DNA of 64,000 nucleotides from Pogonophryne albipinna (GCA_028583405.1 CM053251.1:7258602-7322601), one strand, 5' to 3'. Positions 1-13,064 are shown, numbered from the stretch's first letter. Program-made: numbers and translations. Notes: generated by a model from the letters alone, not told the origin.

Positions 1-1230
1 TTGTCTATTTTACAAACGGCCTTTTCAATCATTGCGATTCATATTTTTGTAATCATTCCTTTCATTGCCATATAAAAGTAACAATGGGTCGGGTTTGGCA
101 GGATGTAGAGCTTCGATGACCCTGTACCTTTTCCCTTTGCCAACATTATTAGAAACAACAAAGAGAAGAAGAAATGTGCACTGTAGTGGCTGTTCTCTTA
201 AGCTGCATAGTCACAGTACAAACAGCCCTGGAGATGATCAATTATTCCCCGCGGTGGGTACTGGATGATTAAGTGTCCCCTTGTGTGTACAGCATGTGCT
301 CTTTAACCCTATAGTTTATCATAAGGTGCTTGCAGTGTCATTAGAAAAATCCCCCTTTGCTCTGGGTGGGTGTGTCCCAATTCCTCAGAGCTCTCCTATT
401 TAGTGCCGGGAAGGGATGTGATGAAATATTTAATCCTGCCGAGAGTCTGAAGGAGAAATCAGCCCTTAATTACTGTCTCCTATTGAGAGCAGAGGTCAAA
501 GGGCAGGAGCTGACGGTACGTGGGAGCCCCTTAAGTAGCTGCAGAGCGCCAGAGAAATCAGTGAGGAGGCCTCAGCCAAAACACTGTAGATCTGATGTGG
601 GCAATGATGAAGGTGTTTAGAGTGATATCTGCTGTCAATCATAGAGCTGAACCAATCAGGTTTTACAGATACACTTGTAAGGGTCCTAAGAAAGAGGCTC
701 TATGTTTTTTTATTCCGTGACGCCGTATTGAAATGACAGCCCAAAGTTCTGTTTTTGCTTTGTTGTTGCATTGCACACTTACCAATAGCTTGCACATATT
801 GGTATTTTATATTCCAAATCAATCTGCAGATAGTGAAACTAAAACAAGAGCTGGTTCCCTCCTGGGGGGCTTCTAAGAATATGATGATGTGGCTGTGCCA
901 TGACTTAATGAAAGACACAGTGTGAATGGTTCTGCTTTTCCTCGGGCACAATACCAAGTGCCATAGGCTATGAGGCTCCAAGGGGTAAGAAGTGTAATGT
1001 GGAAATCTACACCACTGCTTCTCTTTCACAGAATATTTACTGCGGCAGGAAACTAAAGACTAGCACACAATGAATTTGCAATTTAATAACAATGTTCGGT
1101 TGAACTTTGTAAGTGATTGCGACAATAACACCACAAGGCACCTTTTAGCAGCAAATTGCTGTATGTAAGCACACTTACTTTTGTTGTTGTTGTTGTTTTA
1201 TTGCCTGTCCTTGTTTCTCTACCCTTCCCC

Positions 1231-1293
1231 AAATGTAAAGCGTCTTTGGGTTCGAGAAAAGCGCTATAAAAATACAATTTATTATTATTATTA
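1231..1293 (+). repeat. LINE/SINE 3' tail fragment
   Basis: The sequence TGTAAAGCGTCTTTGGG, then GAAAAGCGCTATAAAAATAC and a run of ATT units is the 3' end shared by many fish non-LTR retroposons. Nothing of the body remains that I recognise, so it is a heavily 5'-truncated insertion. Confidence 0.6.
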
Positions 1294-1724
1294 CTTACAC
1301 TGTGTTTGAAAATCATAATAGTTTCACCTCAATTGCTTATAACATGTAAAGTGACTAGTGAATTTAAAATGCAATTATCTCCTTTTTTTCGTGATTACTG
1401 CTGTCATGTTAAAGTGCCATTGAGCAGATGACACCTTGTCACCTCATGCTGAGTTCACAATCTACATTATGAGTCATTTTGACAGACCAGAGTCATTTAG
1501 TCATTTTCCTGATTTAGTGTGACATGAATGAGCAACGAAAAAACAACAGATGAGCACCAATAGCTTGATATCAAGAACAAAACAAATACTTTGAAGCTGT
1601 TGTTTCATTTGATCCGATAGCAAATAGACAATCACATGATCCGGTGGTAGAAGTACTTCGATCGTTTATAGAAATAAGTAGCAATACCTCAGTATATACA
1701 TACTTCAATATAAGTAAAGGTTTT

Positions 1725-2042
1725 GCATTAATATTATGCTAAATTTCAGTCTTTACTTTTCTCATACTGCCTCCCAGTCTGCTCTGACTAGCTGGCTGGC
1801 TCTGTTGTGATTGGTCAACCGCTTAGAGATGTCCCGCCCCTAAGTTTATCACATACAATTTGTTGGAGTGCTAGCCAATACAAGCGAGTGTGTTACATAA
1901 TGATGTCATAATGTTAGGGAAGCAAACAAATTAGTCTTATTTTGGCGGTTCAGGCGGGGGGGGGGGGGGAATTCACTCTGCAGACCATTTGCATTCACAC
2001 AAACCTATATAAACCCAAAAAAGCATAATAAGGCCCCTATAA
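1725..2042 (+). mobile_element. CCAAT/GC-box MITE family, copy 1
   Basis: It shares TATTATGCTAA near the left end, GATTGGTYAACCGCTTAGAG, ATGTCCCGCCCC, AGTGCTAGCCAA and TGATGTCATAATGTTAGGGA with other copies at 11848, 19389, 23761 and 27484. It ends near GCATAATAAGGCCCC, roughly the inverse of its start. A 14-base G run sits at 1956-1969. No coding capacity. Class is uncertain. Confidence 0.65.
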
Positions 2043-4593
2043 TTTCCATAAATATGCCCGAAATACAAGATCTGTTAGCACTGCTCTGAGGCTAATCCAC
2101 AGTGTTGCTAGACACGTGATGAACAGGTTCAGCTCAATGCTAGGTACTGGTAACAGCCAACTAAACCTTTAGTTCACAGATAAAAAGAAAAACCTCAGGA
2201 GAGGAAACCCACCGCTCACACACGCCAAAAGTGAAAGGTGCATAATTGTATTTAATTCAAAAATTGCTGAAATCCTCAACCTCTCTCCCCGAGCAGAAGA
2301 TGGAAAGACAAAGGGAGGAGAGAGGAATGAAGAGTGTACGAGCAGAATGGTATAAGGTGTCTGCCAGAGGGCTTGCAGGGAAGACCTGTATTCCTGCAGA
2401 AGCGGTGCAACCTGAGCTGACACCAATTAGGCCTCCTCCAGCCTCGCTGCCCGATAGATTTCAGCTCTGCCGCCATGTGACGCCAACCAATTATGGCGGA
2501 TTGACTCGGAATCGACTGGATTGTGACCTGAAAACTCAGATTTATTTTTCATGAGGGCTGATCGGGGAGAACTGCGGGCTGTTTGAGTCGATGAGGGAAG
2601 GGGTATGGAGAGCATTTCAATCACTGTCTCTCTCTCTAATGCTAATCGGTTGGCTCTATATGCCTACATGTCTGATTTAAGAGCGGTTGTAAGTAACACA
2701 CTTCTCCTGACCCAGCATCCTTCTTCCATGAGTCTGCCTTCTTACTCCTTATATTTCCCTGGTGTCCATAAAGCTATAAAGCAAACAAATTAGAAAATGC
2801 AATAGATTACGCTTGCCATTAAAGTCGTAAAAAGCAACGAGTTGTGTCACGTTAAGGCACAGCTATTAGCGTTTGCCATGCCGTGATCAAAGAAAGTTAG
2901 TGCTTATTTTAAGACTGTAGAAAATCACTTAACTTATTTCAGGCCATGGTTGGGCACAGATAATCTGATGCTACAGGGTACAAACTACAGAGGAACTCGG
3001 TTTCCTCAATATAATACTTTCAACGCCAGAAGCTGCTGTATTTTGCTGTTTATGTATATGTGTTAAAGCTTGCCCAAGGCAAAGGTTATGTCAGAATAAG
3101 AGAGAAGGGCTGATTTAGTGGTTTGAACGATAAGGAAAGCATCTCAAATCAGTTATTTCTTCAGAAGCATGGGAATATTTGTTTTGATGCCATGGAGGAG
3201 GCGAATCTCCCTGACGAGGGGCCATTGCAAACATTAGTTAAACACGACATGACTGATAGACAGTTCACTAATCCTCTTAAAGGAACAGTGTCCCCTCTGG
3301 TAAAAATTGTTCCCGGCTGCGTGTGTCGTCCCCGGAGATTAGAGAGCCAAATCCAAGTTGGAAATGTTATACCGATTAGCAATTAGACGAAAAAATGAAG
3401 AATTGACTTCCTCCCTCAGCAGTGACAACGTCTGCCTAGAAATATGATTTGACTTCAGCATGACTGCAGGATGATGAAGTGAAACGGACATTTGTCGTCT
3501 GTTACGTCTTGATTTTTTCATGAGCTACCGCTATCGTGTGATCTTGCAGTGAGTTCCCCTTCCTGTATTACAGCAAAACATCTGCTGCTCGAAACTCAAA
3601 TGTCTGGAGCTCTATTACCTCGCAAACCCAATCAGTGTGCAAGATTGCGTTATCAAATCAAGCCTCATGCTGCTTTGCTCTGTGGCGCTGCAGATCAGTG
3701 TTCTCCCTTGTCAAATCACTACTTCTTATGGGCTTTAAAACTGATTTCATAAAGTGTTCAATTTCAAAATGAGCCTCCTACCACTCTAGAAAAGTGATGG
3801 TTCCTCTTGAAACATGGCAGCACAACATTATATCTAACTATGGTGTGGAATTTAAATTATTGTTTGTCAAAATGCTCAAAAGATCATCTATGTTTTAGAG
3901 TTTTTAGACTTATGGGACTCTTTCCAGTATTCTAGCTCAAGAAACTATTTGGAAAACATCTCGTTATATGCGTCTAAAACATCGTAGTCATGCTTTTTTC
4001 AAACCTCCAATCCAAAAGAAGATTAAATATGTTGTAATTTTTGGAGCTGTGGAAATTCAGGAGGCCAAAATATTATCATTTTTGGCCTCACAGCAGATCC
4101 CAACAGACTTGCCACACTCCTCTGAATGAAAGCTACTTTATAGTCACCTTAAATGTTCAAAGGCATCGCGTGTCACTCGAGGTGGAGGTGGAAAAAAAAA
4201 ACCTTCAAAAGCCTGCTCGTATCTCGTCTTAGGCCTGAATCATAATCTCTCCTGTTTGCTGCCCTCCACCACCGCGCACATGAAGGCAGCATACCGACCT
4301 TTGTGTCCTGCGAGATTTATGACAGAGGGAGGAGGTGTGGAAAAAAACCGTGTACCTGAAAACCCCTAAAGTTTAGACGTGGCGAGGCTCTGCTGTGATC
4401 AAAGCTTGCCTACATTCGTTTTGAGTTGTTCTTTTTGCCTTGTGCTGAACCTCCACTAATGAATGGTTAGATTTTTGTAATGGATCATCTTGAGAGATTC
4501 ATAAAACATATATGATGCTCAAAATTAATTTATCAAAACACGTTATTTTCTCTTTATATCATAAAAAACAAGCTCTGTCACTGAAACAGTTAA

Positions 4594-5311
4594 CCCTTAG
4601 ATGCACGAGTGACTGGACCCTACACTCTTCCATAAGTGGGTCAAAAAGGACCCGTATTAGAATAATATGTGTTTTTGTTTTTGGAGGGCGACTGTGGCTG
4701 CGAGGGAGTGCGGTCGTCTTTCAACCAGAAGGTTGTGGGTTCGATCCCCAGCCCATGCAGTCAACATGTCGATGTATCCTTGGGCAAGATACTTAACCCT
4801 GAGTTGCTCCCGATGGCATGGCCAACGGTGTGTGAATGAGTATGAATGTTAGTTCCTAGAGTAAGGTACACTCTGTGTGAATGACATGTAGTATGTAAAG
4901 CGCTTTGAGGGGTCGTAAAGACTGGATAAAGCGCTATACAAGTACAGTCCAGTTACCATTTAGGTTAAGAATTAAGTATTATATTTTGGTTCACACTAGA
5001 AATATGTTATATTTAATATTTAACTATTTATAATTGTAGACATTTTTTTTACATTTTGAAAAAAAAAACGAAATTCCATAGAAAATGCATTTTTGCCCCA
5101 CTTATGGAAGCTTGGGGTAGTAATACAAAAACGCCAATTTCTTAAAATGTATCAAATGTCAATTTAAAATTTGAATGGCATGATATCCAAAACATGTTTT
5201 TTGAGGAATAGCTGGAATATGAAATGATAAAAAAATGTAATTACAAAGATACTCTAAGTCTAAGAAAACCACCTCACCGGGTCAAAAGATACCCACTTAT
5301 GCATCTAAGGG
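4594..5311. mobile_element. TTAA-flanked inverted-repeat element (piggyBac-like MITE)
   Basis: Both ends are inverted copies of CCCTTAGATGCA, flanked by TTAA at 4590-4593 and 5312-5315. Just inside, CCATAAGTGGGTC and its inverse recur, with a further CCCACTTATGGAAG at about 5097. TTAA target duplication and termini starting CCC are typical of piggyBac-type elements. A tRNA-derived SINE sits inside it (4684-4962). Without the SINE it would be about 435 bp and non-coding. Confidence 0.75.
4684..4962 (+). mobile_element. tRNA-derived SINE
   Basis: The head GGGCGACTGTGGCTGCGAGG resembles an A box and GGTTCGATCCC at 4738-4748 is a B box. The body CTTGGGCAAGATACTTAACC, GAGTTGCTCCCGATGG and TGTGTGAATG is common in teleost SINEs. 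The end AAAGCGCTATACAAGTACAG matches a LINE-type tail. It lies inside the TTAA element at 4594-5311, so it inserted later. Confidence 0.8.
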
Positions 5312-6032
5312 TTAAGAGGTGGATCTTGAACTTGAGGTCACATCTCCAAAGACGCATCTCTGTCATCTGGTGGCGAGGTGAGCGTGCCTTCCAACGGTAC
5401 ACAAAAGAGGAACCCAGCATGCTAATTAATGGAAGCTCCGATTCACGACGCTCCGATTCACGACACTCCGTTAATTATAATTAGGGGTTTGTAATTAGCC
5501 CACTGAAAGAATGGCAGCATGAATAAGGCCTTCTGAATTGTACCTGCGAGGAGATTAAAAAGCGACCACTCTGTCTTTCTTGCTCAGGCCTCTCTCCATT
5601 TGGCGCCGGGGCATTAATCTGGGCAGCTGCACATACGGTAAACATGAGCTGACAAGCCTGACTAAAGATCTCCAGGCTGTAATCTTTAAAGGACTCAGAT
5701 GAGGTGATGGTGTAAAATTGAGTTTTACAGGGAGCACTAGCGTTTATCACTCCTCATATGAAGGGGTTAACCCCCTCTTTTAGGGTCCCTCTGTTGTGCT
5801 ATTTTGAGCTTTTCTTCTTTCCTTTAATATTGGCATAGACAGTGCACTACTGCTAACTCTCGTGTTTGACTTGGGGAGGATGTAGAAAGGTATATCCTTA
5901 TGTGTGCTTTAAGTTGTAAGGATTCATTTTCATCTTTGAAAATGTGTTTGCCAAAAGATAAGATCGATACCACACTCTTAGCTGTTAAATGTGAAGGTGA
6001 ATCTGTCTACCAGCACCCCTGAAGCGAGCTAA

Positions 6033-6340
6033 CGGCCCGTCCACAGGGCGGCGTGCGTTGAAGCTTCAACGCTTCTGCCCATTCACTTTGAATGGGGTGA
6101 CGTCACACTTTGCCGAACTGCATTGTGCTCACGTTGCTTCGCTTCAAAAGTTGAGCAATGTTCAACTTTTGAAGCTTCGGCGGAAGTGCCAGCCAATCGA
6201 ATCATATGACAGTACAAGCTCTAGCCAATCAAACCGCTGCTTGTGTGTCTGGGGCGGGAGATTCATGTGATTGGTTGTTGGTCGAATTTCAGACACGCCC
6301 ACCGGCAAGCTTCAACGCACGCCGCCGTGTGGACGCTGCG
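6033..6340. mobile_element. Harbinger-like MITE with TAA duplication
   Basis: The ends are inverted repeats of about 37 bp (GTCCACA.GGCGGCGTGCGTT then GAAGCTT) with a few mismatches, flanked by TAA at 6030-6032 and 6341-6343. A 3-bp TWA duplication is typical of PIF/Harbinger elements. It contains an internal perfect hairpin (6141-6175). It has no coding capacity. Confidence 0.75.
6141..6175. repeat. Perfect 14-bp inverted repeat inside MITE
   Basis: GCTTCAAAAGTTGA and its exact inverse TCAACTTTTGAAGC flank a 7-base loop (GCAATGT). It lies near the middle of the MITE at 6033-6340 and shares AAGCTTC-type words with that element's ends. Confidence 0.8.
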
Positions 6341-7400
6341 TAATTAACATGTCTTGTTTGTGCTGATAGGCTGATCTGATTTCCTGTAGATAGGTCTGAA
6401 AGAGTGTTTCAGACCTATCTTCAAAAAAGGGAAATTTGTATTTTTCCCCAAAATCTTCCTTCTTCAAACTATTCCTGTAATGTGTAGAGTTCATTTGTAC
6501 TCCAAATTTGTTATTCCTTATTTATTCAATAATGCCTTTTTTCAGATAAAATAACTTTCTTGATATATGAGAAAATGTTATTTTAAATTGTAGTTCTTAT
6601 ACGTGCAAAGAAACATTTGAGGTGCAATATAACTAGATGTAAGGTTTTGGTACAGAAAAATAGACCTGAATAATTTAATTTAAGGCTGTTCAGATTCGGC
6701 GGCCGATCGATCGGAGCATCCCTAATATTAATATCAATGGAAAACAAGGAAAACACATTTGAACCCAAGCGGTTACCTGGCAACAAAATGCTAATAAACA
6801 GGAAGGATAAGCTTGAATTCTAGGCTGCATTGACAGAATAAGCGTAACAGCTAATACTGACTAACAAAAAGATCATCAAGAAAGCAGTTTTGCTCCCAGA
6901 AGCCGACGGTGGCCTTAGGTAAACCACAAATGATGACATTCGCCCAACAGCTTGGCATTTTCTGTACACGGTACAGCTGCACTGCTTCCCTAATAATGAG
7001 TAACAAATGCAGCATCAAGCAGGCAGAATTCCTTCGTTTCGCAGAAAGCCTGTGGTGGCTCGGGGTGGGCAGCCCGCTACATAAAAGACTTGTAAAAGGA
7101 AAGAGATCCTGAAGCTAGCCTTGGCTGCACCGGGTTTTGTTCTCATCTTCAAAGGGATGTACTTATTTTTTCACAGGATCAAAATGCACAAACAAATAAA
7201 TCTGAGAAAATGAGAAGCGTACAGTAAGCTACTGAATATCCTGGCAATTTCACTGCACGGTGGGGTATTGATAACACAAGCTCTTTGATAATTGCTGTTG
7301 CTGATGGTGGTTCCTGGTGTTTTAATGTGGTTTTTTGATGTTGTGTTTGGTTGGTGTGTGTGTGTGTGTGTGTGAGAGAGTTCTGATTGTGAAAGCTTAC

Positions 7401-7503
7401 CTCACGGGGGCCCCTCTGCTCTGGGCAGGTTTGAGCAGTACAGTGACGGTGCTGTCCGTTTGGTTCAGAGAGGTCTCCTGGTCATACGCCGGCATGGAAG
7501 GAG
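7401..7503 (-). CDS. ptprm: ptprm exon 11: start of FN3 repeat 4
   Basis: A 103-nt exon between ...tctccttag and CCCCGTGAG|gtaagc, two bases in and two out (the serine codon is completed in the next exon). It encodes [20 protein letters not shown] and [13 protein letters not shown]. The PSMPAY opening, the NQTDxTVTV strand and KPAxSRGAPV are conserved in R2B FN3-4. It is the last exon before the window edge; the next exon must lie below position 1, since I see no matching exon in 1-7400. Confidence 0.93.
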
Positions 7504-8413
7504 CTAAGGAGAAAAAACATTATGGGGTCTTTACTACACTGCAATGCAAAGGTTCAAAACAGTTCAATTTATGTCTGCACCATGTTGTATAATGAGTCAT
7601 TCAGCTCGGCAGTAAACAGAAATAAAAAAAAATTGCTGCCAATTTTCTCAGTTTTACACTGAGCACTTACTGCCTTTTCCCTTTACAGCACCATCATTTA
7701 ATCATTAAGTAGAGCAATAACAGAGGAGTGATACATTTGCTGCTGTCACATATTCACAGCATCTTGCCAAAAGAAATGCTTTGAAGATGTGAAGATAGAT
7801 CTCAATATAAAAATGTACAAACTAAGAAAAATTGCCAACACGCCTCACGGTCATGATCTAAATCAAGCCATGGAAACTATGGCACATTTTGTCTTGAAAC
7901 AATTGGACAATGGATTTAAAATTATTTTAATTTCCAGAGAGAATAGCGTCAATATTCAACAAAACAGCACCAGAATTGAATCAAGTAGAGCAATAACTGA
8001 ATCAAATAAGAAAAATAAATATATTACCAGGCTTTGTTTAATACTCCATCCTGATTGGTCAATTACAGAATTATGTGGTCTGTTATTTCTGAACAGTTGC
8101 TATGGACGCAGTTCTGATCATAGACTCCAGTGGACATAAACACATTTTTTTAAACAATATAATGTGTTAAAATAATTGATTTATTCAGCAATGTTGGTTG
8201 ATTTCACAATAATGACCCACTCGCTTTACTTTAATCTTTAACCCTCCAGACAATGCAAGTGAAATGAGTGCTTTCTTTCTTTGTTCCAGTTATAATCAAG
8301 TTCCATTTTCCCTCCTCACATTTGGACCTAAATAACTCCAGCGGCAGTAAGTGCTCCACTACTTATTCCACTTCATCCACACACTGAGTGGCCATGCTTT
8401 TGACCCGACTGAC
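7504..8413 (-). other. Intron 10
   Basis: Intron of 910 bp between exons 10 and 11, AT-rich. I see no repeat or RNA gene in it. The frame at 7789-8139 has no recognisable similarity. Confidence 0.8.
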
Positions 8414-8615
8414 CTGAGATCTTGGTGGTGAACTGGGTGATGATGGGGGGGCCGTAGCCCTTGGCGGTGCTGGCGCGCAGGGTGAAGGAGTAAGTGGAGC
8501 CGGGGTAGAGGCCTGTGAACATGTGGGTGGTCTCGTTGCCCAACTTCACTACTTTCCCACTCTGGTTGGAGAGGTCAAGCTCGGGGTCAAAGGAGCTCAC
8601 TGCCTTGTAGGAGAT
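8414..8615 (-). CDS. ptprm: ptprm exon 10: second part of FN3 repeat 3
   Basis: A 202-nt exon between ...cttcctag and ATCTCAG|gtcagt, phase 0 in and one base out. It encodes [76 protein letters not shown] and [11 protein letters not shown] are the conserved FN3-3 end. NQS and NET are sequons. [13 protein letters not shown] matches PTP-mu rather than PTP-rho/T (SLDPSADLSSQRG as I recall), which supports the paralogue call. The pyrimidine tract of its acceptor is made of a TTCC tetranucleotide repeat. Confidence 0.95.
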
Positions 8616-8835
8616 CTAGGAAGGAAGGAAGGAAATGATGAATATTCTGATGGCAGCCTCTGGTACTCTGCACTGAGACGGAACTGTATGCATGCAAAGA
8701 AATAGTTTGATGTTTTATTTTACGAGGCATCCAAAAGGCTAGGCCAGCTTAAGCTATTCCACTCATGCCAATTTATAGTTTTGTTCACATTAATTATATA
8801 ATTATGAAAAAGTAAACTTATGAGCATAAAATGAT

Positions 8836-8990
8836 ATTTTTTTAAACATTGTCTTTATTGATTTTTCCAATACAAAAACACAACATAAAATTAGGGCGAG
8901 AGAAATAAAGTTAAATAAAGGATGTGGAGGGGTTGTTAGAAAGCTTTTAGAGTCATAAACACATACATTAATCATAGAGAGATACAGAGT
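8836..8990 (-). mobile_element. L1-type LINE 3' end, 5'-truncated
   Basis: Read on the minus strand, TTGTATTGGAAAAATCAATA followed by AAGACAATGTTTAAAAAAAT is the familiar 3' end and poly(A) of teleost L1 elements. The upstream part has decayed, and the frame here encodes nothing convincing. Confidence 0.6.
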
Positions 8991-9520
8991 ACCCACAATG
9001 TTCCTTATGCACTATTGTTTACATGCACATCATTCATAAAGTGAATTTAAAAAAAGGCCTCTGCAGCATTTCGATCCATTGTTCCACTTTCCTCTCTGCT
9101 CTATTCAAAATTCCTACAGAAAGCCACAACATAATTCTTCTTATTGCAGAGTCTTATGTTCCTGCCTTCTTTAGGGAGCTAAAACCAGATGATTGTCAGC
9201 GGCAAAACATATTTACTTGCCATCAAACTCAGCTTTTGTTTGATGGCGTTGAAAATCATCTTAGCTCAACGGTAGATATGCCATCTGTGCACCATGACAT
9301 GGATTCTGGTGCTGCTGTATGCAGCTAGCTATATTTTTGTTTTAGTATTTTGAACTTTCTATTAACTATTCAGTATTTTTGGTTTTTCTTTGAGCTTATT
9401 TCTGCTGGGGGAAGGTAGGAAAGGAGGGGATTCATTTGCACAATTATTTGTGTTATGATGAAGAATTGCAAAATTGTAAGAAACAGACAACAACAAAAAA
9501 AGAGTCTTATGTTATACTAT

Positions 9521-9698
9521 CACTTGTTCGACGCTTTTATCCAAAGGGACTTCCATACTCAATACTGTGGACAATCCCCAAAGGAGCAATTTGGGGTGAA
9601 GTGTCTTGCCACAACAACATGCTGACTGCAGTGGGGTTTGAACCTGTGCTCCCCTGCTCCCAAAACCAACGGACTATTCCACTGCGCCACAGCCTCCC
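9521..9698 (-). mobile_element. V-SINE-like tRNA-derived SINE
   Basis: On the minus strand it starts GGCTGTGGCGCAGTGGAATA (A box) and has AGGTTCAAACCCC (B box), then GCAAGACACTTCACCCCAAA. It ends AGTCCCTTTGGATAAAAGCG, a tail shared with fish L2-type LINEs. The same tail type closes the L2 copy at 47168-48285. Confidence 0.8.
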
Positions 9699-11847
9699 TA
9701 CTACTTCTACTTCTTTGTGTATATGCTTATAACAAAAACTACCGAAGCTATACTCAGTTTATTACAGCTAAATGTAAATGCAATAGTATCTGCAGTACTA
9801 ATGACGTTACCTCATCCTCAGCTGTTCTTCGTGTTTAAAACTAAATAGTAAACGTAAGCGTGCTAACCATAGACCGATGGTTAACATGTTAAACACTATA
9901 CCTGCTTAACATCAGCATGCTAGCATTTTAATTGGAGCATGTTAGCATGAAGACATTTAACAAGCAACTGTAGACTCAGTATTGTCTTGTAATACACTAG
10001 GCATGATTCATACACAAACATGACATGCTCATACTGTATGACACCAAACAAGTGAACTTTTGGAAAAAAACATTGATTTTTTGTTATAATGTAGTCCAAA
10101 ACAGAAAAGTTTTTAATTAGTTTCTCTGTCTCTGCTGTTCTTTTCAGTAAAGCCAAATGCCACAGAGAAATCTTTAAAAAGTCTTATGTTGAGATAGCTC
10201 TCTTTTTTTCTGTGCAAGCTTCTGACTTTATGTCAACAAGGCTTTAAGCTGGCATTTCAAAAAAATCAGCGAGGTATAAAAAGGTCTGTGGATAGGAGTT
10301 GTTTCATAACAGCCGTTAGTCTCTACTGTAAAAGCCAAAGCTGATGCAAGCCTGTGGTTTAAAGGAGAGAGGAAATACACTTAATGTATTCCTTCCCCAT
10401 TAATAAACACAGGGGGCTCTGGAGGGAGGCATTAAGGTGAGTGTTTTTTTCTTTCTAATATCCATTTTGAATAACTGTAAAGTCCCACTTTAAGAAAATG
10501 CCTCTGCTGGTAAAGGAAAACCTCTATTATAATTCTAATTAAGAAAACACAAAAGGACTTAGGAGTGCTGCATAATTTGTGTCCATCAAGTTTTGAAATG
10601 CTTCGAAGCCTTCTCATTTAGTCTTTGTCTGGGAAATGAGTCTGTGATGCCAAATCCTATATCATAACATTTCAGGGAGAGGAATTTGAAATGACTTGTC
10701 AACAGTGGGCACATGGACAGGTTTTAACAATTATAATGGAGCTGACAGGAAAAATTATGAAGAATATTTTAGCAAATTAATTTGAGCTGGCTTGTAACTA
10801 TTACTCAATCTGCTATATTAGGCTTTTCAAATCACATCGGCTTACATTTTTCCATCCGAGGCAGGAAATTGTTGCATGTATTCAGCATTCATAACATATA
10901 AATGCCTGCATAATCTCCAGCACCTTTGCTCGTACAATATTGAAGGAAGCTAACTGTTGATGAGGGATACTGTGTACTCTGTTCTCATCAAATAAAATGG
11001 AAGAGAGAACCCACCTAAAGTCTGCTTGATACTTCTATTCATAGAAGATTTCTAACCTTTTCAGATAGACCTATGGTAAATATTAATAATCTAAATGTAA
11101 GTTATATGAAAAGGCTGCATGTTTTATAAGAATGTTTGTCTAAAGGGAAATTGCATGATACAAAATAACCTTTCTGGGAAAAAAATAATATTTTTGTTGT
11201 TATTTCCCTACAAAAGATAATGTTATTTTCAGCTAACAACAACATCAATAAAATAAAATGCTTTCTCACAAACATTACAAAATATGACTGATAAACAAGG
11301 AATATGTGGAGAACCTGCAGCATGCCTTTAAAGAGAAACAGGCTCGTGTCAGTCTGTCAGTGAAATGGCTCTCGAAGAGATTGGTCAGAAAGGAGTGGAG
11401 CTGAAATCTCTTTGATATCAGGCCTTGTCAGACGTATTTCACTTTGAGTCCTTTGATAATGTCAAATCAAAGCAAGGTCTTGACTTATAAGAAGCAACTT
11501 CTGGGGAATACCGGCAGAATGGTTTATTTGTCTGAACCAGAGAGAGTCAGACTGTAGCGGTGTGAAGGGGACACACCTGACATGCTGCTGCTCGCTATAC
11601 CTCATTTGTTAGGATGATATGAATATTAGTCTTATTTTAAAACAAAGCGGATTCAATATAATGTCAGGATGTTTTGTAATATTTAGAAAACCTATAATGA
11701 TGCTTTACTGTATATAAACACCAGATATTTAAGGTACTGCTGACATCTCTATCCATGTATGGGCACCCATACAGTATATACCATTGAGCACAACAAATAT
11801 TACAAATGTAATATAATGAATAACTATTTCCCTATCTTTCCAAATCG

Positions 11848-12168
11848 TAAAGAGGACATATTATGCTTATTTTCAGGTTCATATTTGTATTTTGTGATGA
11901 TTACTTTCTTTAATGGTCAAAAAGGTCTTTATATAGAAGCGTGAATGTTACATAGTGATGTCATAATGTTAGGGAAGTAAACAAAGGAGTCCAATGGAGG
12001 TGTTTCAGGCAGGGGAGGGGGGGGGGAGGGGGGGGGAGTGTGTGGGAGATAAACTCTCTTTGTAGGGAACTTTGGATTTTAGCATTAGCAGACCATTGAC
12101 AGACACAAAAACCTATAAAACCCACTAAAGGAAAGGGAAAACTCCAAAAAGCATATTTTCAATGTGCC
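11848..12168 (+). mobile_element. CCAAT/GC-box MITE family, copy 2
   Basis: It begins AGAGGACATATTATGCTTAT TTTCAGGTTC and keeps GTTACATAGTGATGTCATAA, GTAAACAAAGGAGTCCAATG and the GGAAAACTCCAAAAAGCATA end of the family. The CCGCTTAGAGATGTCCCGCC block present in copies 1, 3 and 4 is deleted here. It carries interrupted G runs at about 12010-12037. Confidence 0.65.
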
Positions 12169-13064
12169 CAGTGTCTCCCTTCTAACAGAACATTATAAAT
12201 CCTTTTCTCCCATAAAGCAAACAAACTAAACTAGCTTTTACCATTCATACCCCTAATTGATAATGGTTCACATAAACAGAAAACTTCGGACTGAAATTAA
12301 TAACCAAGCAGACACAAAACAGCACTGTTAATGTTAGCAACAGGGCCTCGTGAAAAATGTGTTATTCGAGGATTATTTGTGACTTATAGCTCACTTCAAC
12401 TCGGCACATTACAATACTGTAAAGACTTGCACAGAGAGAAGTGATTGCTGCAGCGTAGGAATATAATAGCCTGTAGTGGGTATTTTATAAAGTGAAACAC
12501 ATTTGCCTCAACGTAAATATGAGTGAACCTGACAAAGCGGCATTGCAAACGACGCCATTTGCTCTGAAGGCTTTTCCTTGTACCATGAAATTTTAAATAG
12601 ATAAACAACTGAAACATGTTGCTCTAAAAGTGATTAAGTGTGTGGTAAACCTACCGTTTTTATAAACATTGTTTTCCTGCATGCTGTCGGCACCTCTAAG
12701 TGCTGCACACAGTACACAACACACGCTTGATACACACTGCCTTGTTATTCGGAGGACTTCAAGACTTTCTGGCCTGGATTGAAATGTCTGTGCCGAAACA
12801 AGGTAAGTCATATTTCATTCATCTGATAACAAGGCAGTGGATAGAGCAACCTATACAGCGACCCTGATTGCATCTCTTTTACTATTCAATCTGCGCTCGT
12901 CGTATGAAGAACATCCCCGTCAATGATTGCTAACCTAGTCAAAATAGCAAGCGTGAGCAAAGGGCGAACAAGAGGTAGAATCAACAGAGGAGAATCAATC
13001 TTTGGGAAAACCTGGAGGATTACTTCCACCTTAAGCTGGTTAAGATCAATGTGTACATATACCG

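Larger units (their letters stand above)
1..7400 (-). other. Intron 11 (partial), repeat-bearing
   Basis: No coding exon is recognisable. The stretch holds a LINE-type 3' tail near 1231-1293, a CCAAT/GC-box MITE copy (about 1725-2042), a TTAA-flanked element with an inserted SINE (4594-5311) and a Harbinger-like MITE (6033-6340). A fragment near 6686-6714 (GGCCGATCGATCGGAGCATC) resembles a hAT-type terminus. The short reading frames here do not resemble proteins I know. Confidence 0.7.

Noticed and set aside
4684..4760. Functional tRNA gene
   Set aside because: A and B boxes are present, but no acceptor stem closes and the body and tail are those of a SINE.
7789..8139. 116-codon AT-rich frame in intron 10
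   Set aside because: Composition is like intronic DNA, with no family motif or splice support.
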